Of a DNA stretch of 64,000 bases, positions 61,455 to 64,000 are shown in pieces. The position numbers were made by a program, and so were the translations under genes. Below the pieces are notes generated by a model. The model did no database searches. It saw only the letters and a list, made by a program, of their open reading frames with translations, and was not told the DNA's origin. Source of the DNA: Paraphaeosphaeria minitans (Eukaryota; Ascomycota; Dothideomycetes; Pleosporales; Didymosphaeriaceae); the NCBI GenBank assembly GCA_015832175.1, contig WJXW01000018.1, forward strand, positions 62,001-126,000, written 5' to 3'. How positions within the stretch are numbered: position 1 is the stretch's first letter; each line of letters opens with the position of its first letter.

Positions 61455-61603
61455 TAAGTAAGCTAGCTATGTAAAACCTATACTACACCCTAACTTTATA
61501 TAAAATAAGTATTATTCTATTAATACTACTAAATTATTCTTTTACTATCCTTCCTAGTGTAAAGCAAATACTATTGCCTATAACTAGACCTTATAAGCCC
61601 TAG
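61455..61603 (+). repeat. 3' LTR of H, distal part
   Basis: Matches the distal ~130-150 bp of the G/H-family LTR (compare 62950-63084): TAAGTAAGCTAGCTATG, then TATTCTATTAATACTACTA, ending ACCTTATA. The proximal ~80-90 bp are missing, lost with the left junction of E. Confidence 0.83.
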
Positions 61604-62286
61604 GTTCTTTTAGGGAAAAAATGCCTTCCTAGGCGCAAATAGGTTCTACTTTTTAGCGGTAAAACTAGCTTAGGCTAGGCTCTACTAGATTTCCTTTATC
61701 TAGAAGAGGCTATATAGTAGGAACTATCCTAGGTAACTATTTTCCACGTAGTTTCTAGAATAATTTAATCCTACTACTACCTTCCTAACACTAGTTAAAT
61801 AGCCTAGTTTTATATACCTTTAGTTCTAGGAGAAATCACTCTTATATAGACTTTACTCCTAGTTTACCTTATTACTCCTCTATTACTAGAGGTAAGGCAG
61901 GAAGGGACGGCTAGGATAGAACCTTAGAGAATACTAGCCTCACTTATAAAGTAATAGGCCTATTCTCTTTATCCTTTACTAGATAGATAACTATAACTAG
62001 GTAAACTAGGCTAGGCTAGAACGCTTATATAAGCCTCTTAACTCTATATCTCCTAGAGAGGTAAGAAATAGATCTTTTAAATAAAGTATATCTTTCTAGA
62101 GAGATATAGTTTCTAGAATTTTATTCTAGTAAGGAATTAAACTAAAGGTTATATAACCTAAAAAGTTTCCTTCTAGAAATGCCCTCTTTCCTTATAGGGT
62201 TAAAAGTTACCCTTTATAGGAAACTCTATAGTAGTTTAAACTAATAGGTAAATATCTAAATAGTACTACTAATAGACTAATACGTA

Positions 62287-62349
62287 GTAGAAGGCCAGGC
62301 CGGGCTTATAACCTGTAAAGAGTAGAAGGCCAGGCCGGGCTCATAACCT
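62287..62349. repeat. GC-rich 28-bp direct repeat
   Basis: GTAGAAGGCCAGGCCGGGCT followed by (T/C)ATAACCT occurs at 62287-62314 and 62322-62349, with one mismatch and a 7-bp spacer. The GC content is unusual for this window. Confidence 0.85.
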
Positions 62350-62609
62350 AGAAAAAGGAGGTAGAGGCTAGAGGATAAAGGGTAACCTTCTAGACTTTCT
62401 AGTACCTTCTCTCCCCTAGTACTAGTTACCTAGAATAGTAGAGACTAGGGTAATAGAGGGCAGATTAAACGTAGTTAAATAGAGCAATAAAATCTTAGGT
62501 ATAGGCTTAGAATTGCTATCTAGGATAGAGAGTACACGTAGAAGGTAACTCTCCTTATATACATACAGTAGAGATTCTAGAATATTCTACTTAGTAATTC
62601 TCTACTATC

Positions 62610-62680
62610 TATAACGTCACCTTATAACGTCACCTATAACGTTACCTAGTATCCATAAGGCTATAACGTTTTTATAACGT
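62610..62680. repeat. TATAACGT motif cluster
   Basis: TATAACGT begins at 62610, 62623, 62635, 62662 and 62673. The first three form an irregular 12-13-bp tandem (TATAACGT(C/T)ACC). Confidence 0.8.
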
Positions 62681-62868
62681 TATTATAGAAACTTCTAGTG
62701 TATAGAAAAGGTAACTCTAGGAACCTTTAAAGGTTACCTATTCCTTACAAGAATAGATACTTAATTATATCTAATTAAGTTTAGTATAAAACTTAGATAT
62801 ATATACAGTTTCCTCTAGAAAAAGCATAGGCTCCTATAGAAAGTTTAGGGCTGTTAGATCTATAGGTA

Positions 62869-63084
62869 TGTAACGGGTAGATCACGATATTGTTGTGGTG
62901 CTGTAGTATCTAGCGCCAAGGCCTCATAGAGGGTCTGTGCGCTAAGCGAGCTAGCTGCGCAAAACCTGCGCCGCGCGTTAACTCTACACAAGATAAGTAT
63001 TATTCTATTAATATTACTAGAGTTATCCTTTCACTGTCCTTCCTGGTGTGAAGCAAGTACTATTGCCTATAACCAGACCTCACA
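62869..63084 (+). repeat. solo LTR of the G/H family, little mutated (216 bp)
   Basis: TGTAACGGG...CTCACA with intact ends, flanked by the perfect duplication AGGTA (62864-62868 and 63085-63089). It retains many CA/TG dinucleotides and GC-rich stretches (GCGCCGCGCG), unlike the other copies at 3200-3414 and 61455-61603. Confidence 0.92.
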
Positions 63085-63089
63085 AGGTA

Positions 63090-64000
63090 GGTAAGTAGGA
63101 TTATTCTACTACTTAGCTTAATTATTAGTAATTATAAAATCTTTACTAGTAATAGCTCTATCATTGAATTTATTATTACTAGAAGTTATAGGGCTATAAA
63201 GTGCAAGTTTATTAAAAACTAATACTTAGTCTAATACCTCTAAGGCAGGTGTAGGTTACTAAGGAGTAGATACTATATATTATGTATATATTATTATAGA
63301 CGTAGTTACTAGCTAGATTCTAGACAATAGTAGTTATGGTAATAGAACTCTAGATAGAGGTTAAAGCGTAAGTCCTATTTAATAAAATAATAGTTAGAGT
63401 AGTAATCTAAATACCTATAAAAGAGCTTATAAACTATGTATTAAAGTGTAAGTTAATGTTAAAGTATAACTTAGTATTAGAAAAGGTTAAGTAAAAAGCT
63501 ATAATAACGATAGTAAGGATATTAGTAGTATTAACACTATATGTATAGAAGCTGGTAAATAATCTAGTGGACTAGTATTAAAGCTAAAAGAGCGCTATTT
63601 ATAAGAAGGGTATATAAGTAAGAGAAAAGTATATTTTCCTCCATACTACGCATATCTTTTTATAGGTTTACCGCTTTTAAAGGAATTAATAGCTAGATTA
63701 AGCATATAACTACACTTAGCGTAATAGAGTGCTATATATTAGCTAGCTATTACTTATAGACTTACTAAAAAGTAGTAAGTAAAAAGAGGTTACTAAAGCG
63801 TTTAAGAAGTAGTAGGTGCGAAAAACTATATATAAAGTAATAAGGTATAGGAAAATTTTACTAGGTATTAGTCTTAGTATTAGGCCATTTTTATAGGCAA
63901 AGAGCTAGCTAATAGTTACAAAGCGTAGAGTGTTTATAGCGTATATTTAGCATAAAGAAAAGGAAATATTATACTACTATTTATATACTATTATCTATAT
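63090..64000. other. right-edge sequence, unassigned
   Basis: AT-rich and RIP-like. Short open stretches exist on the plus strand (for example ELINYVLKCKLMLKYNLVLE, about 63425-63485), but I recognise no domain. With the solo LTR removed it is continuous with 61604-62868. It may be part of an older transposon. Confidence 0.35.

Larger units (their letters stand above)
61604..62868. other. flank of element H, unassigned
   Basis: About 1.26 kb outside the nest. I see no convincing frame. Notable contents are a 28-bp GC-rich direct repeat (62287-62314 and 62322-62349) and five TATAACGT motifs at 62610-62680. It could be an older mobile element or former intergenic DNA. Confidence 0.4.

Noticed and set aside
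61604..62868. Possible interior of a short element between two G/H-family LTRs (61455-61603 and 62869-63084)
   Set aside because: The right LTR has its own perfect AGGTA duplication, so it is a separate solo insertion, and no primer site or purine tract borders the stretch.
1..64000. tRNA, rRNA, biosynthetic cluster or host genes
   Set aside because: I looked for tRNA-like cloverleafs, rRNA signatures and spliced host genes on both strands by eye and found none that could be supported.

Overview
This window is a transposon graveyard from a filamentous ascomycete (Pezizomycotina-type) with a history of repeat-induced point mutation (RIP). No host gene can be recognised. The sequence is AT-rich and dominated by TA, CTA and TAG. 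Copies of the same element differ almost only by C/T and G/A transitions, and every long reading frame is broken mainly by TAA/TAG, as expected when CAA, CAG or TGG codons are hit. The species cannot be named from this sequence. All copy comparisons were made by eye.

Almost everything up to about 61.6 kb is one nest of LTR retrotransposons. The outermost, oldest element is H (plus strand, Ty3/Gypsy), which enters from the left edge and survives as pieces 3415-3474, 10224-10654, 27054-~28760 and 61455-61603. Into H went G (minus, same family, 1-3414), A (minus chromovirus, 3475-10223), C (plus Gypsy, 10655-27053, itself carrying chromovirus B at 11125-17858) and E (minus chromovirus, ~28763-61454). 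E holds a solo LTR of family M (30115-30426), element D (plus, 34474-47140, itself carrying the Copia element J at 37919-45162) and element F (minus Gypsy, 47952-61279). F holds chromovirus K (49389-52608, which contains a recombinant M LTR) and a complete M element (55777-58666). The deepest chain is H > E > F > K > M. Most boundaries rest on paired LTRs plus matching target-site duplications (TSDs): A AATAG, B TAGAC, C GTAC, D CTAT, J ACTAC, F GTAAC, K TTAGC/TTAGT, M TAAGC, solo M AATAC.

A, B, E and K are one chromovirus family (gag, protease, reverse transcriptase, RNase H, integrase, chromodomain on the minus strand). All carry an oppositely oriented reading frame between the chromodomain and the 3' LTR, with a cysteine cluster and coiled-coil. 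Their LTRs share the U5-side ~240 bp but have three unrelated U3 sides. C and D are a second Gypsy family with a repeat-rich leader and an extra unidentified 3' frame; D has lost pol. J is a Copia element with a half-tRNA primer site. M is a small LTR element with a single gag-like frame and no pol.

The last 2.4 kb (61604-64000) is the flank of H. It holds a well-preserved solo LTR of the G/H family (62869-63084, TSD AGGTA) and short GC-rich repeats. The rest of that flank is unassigned.
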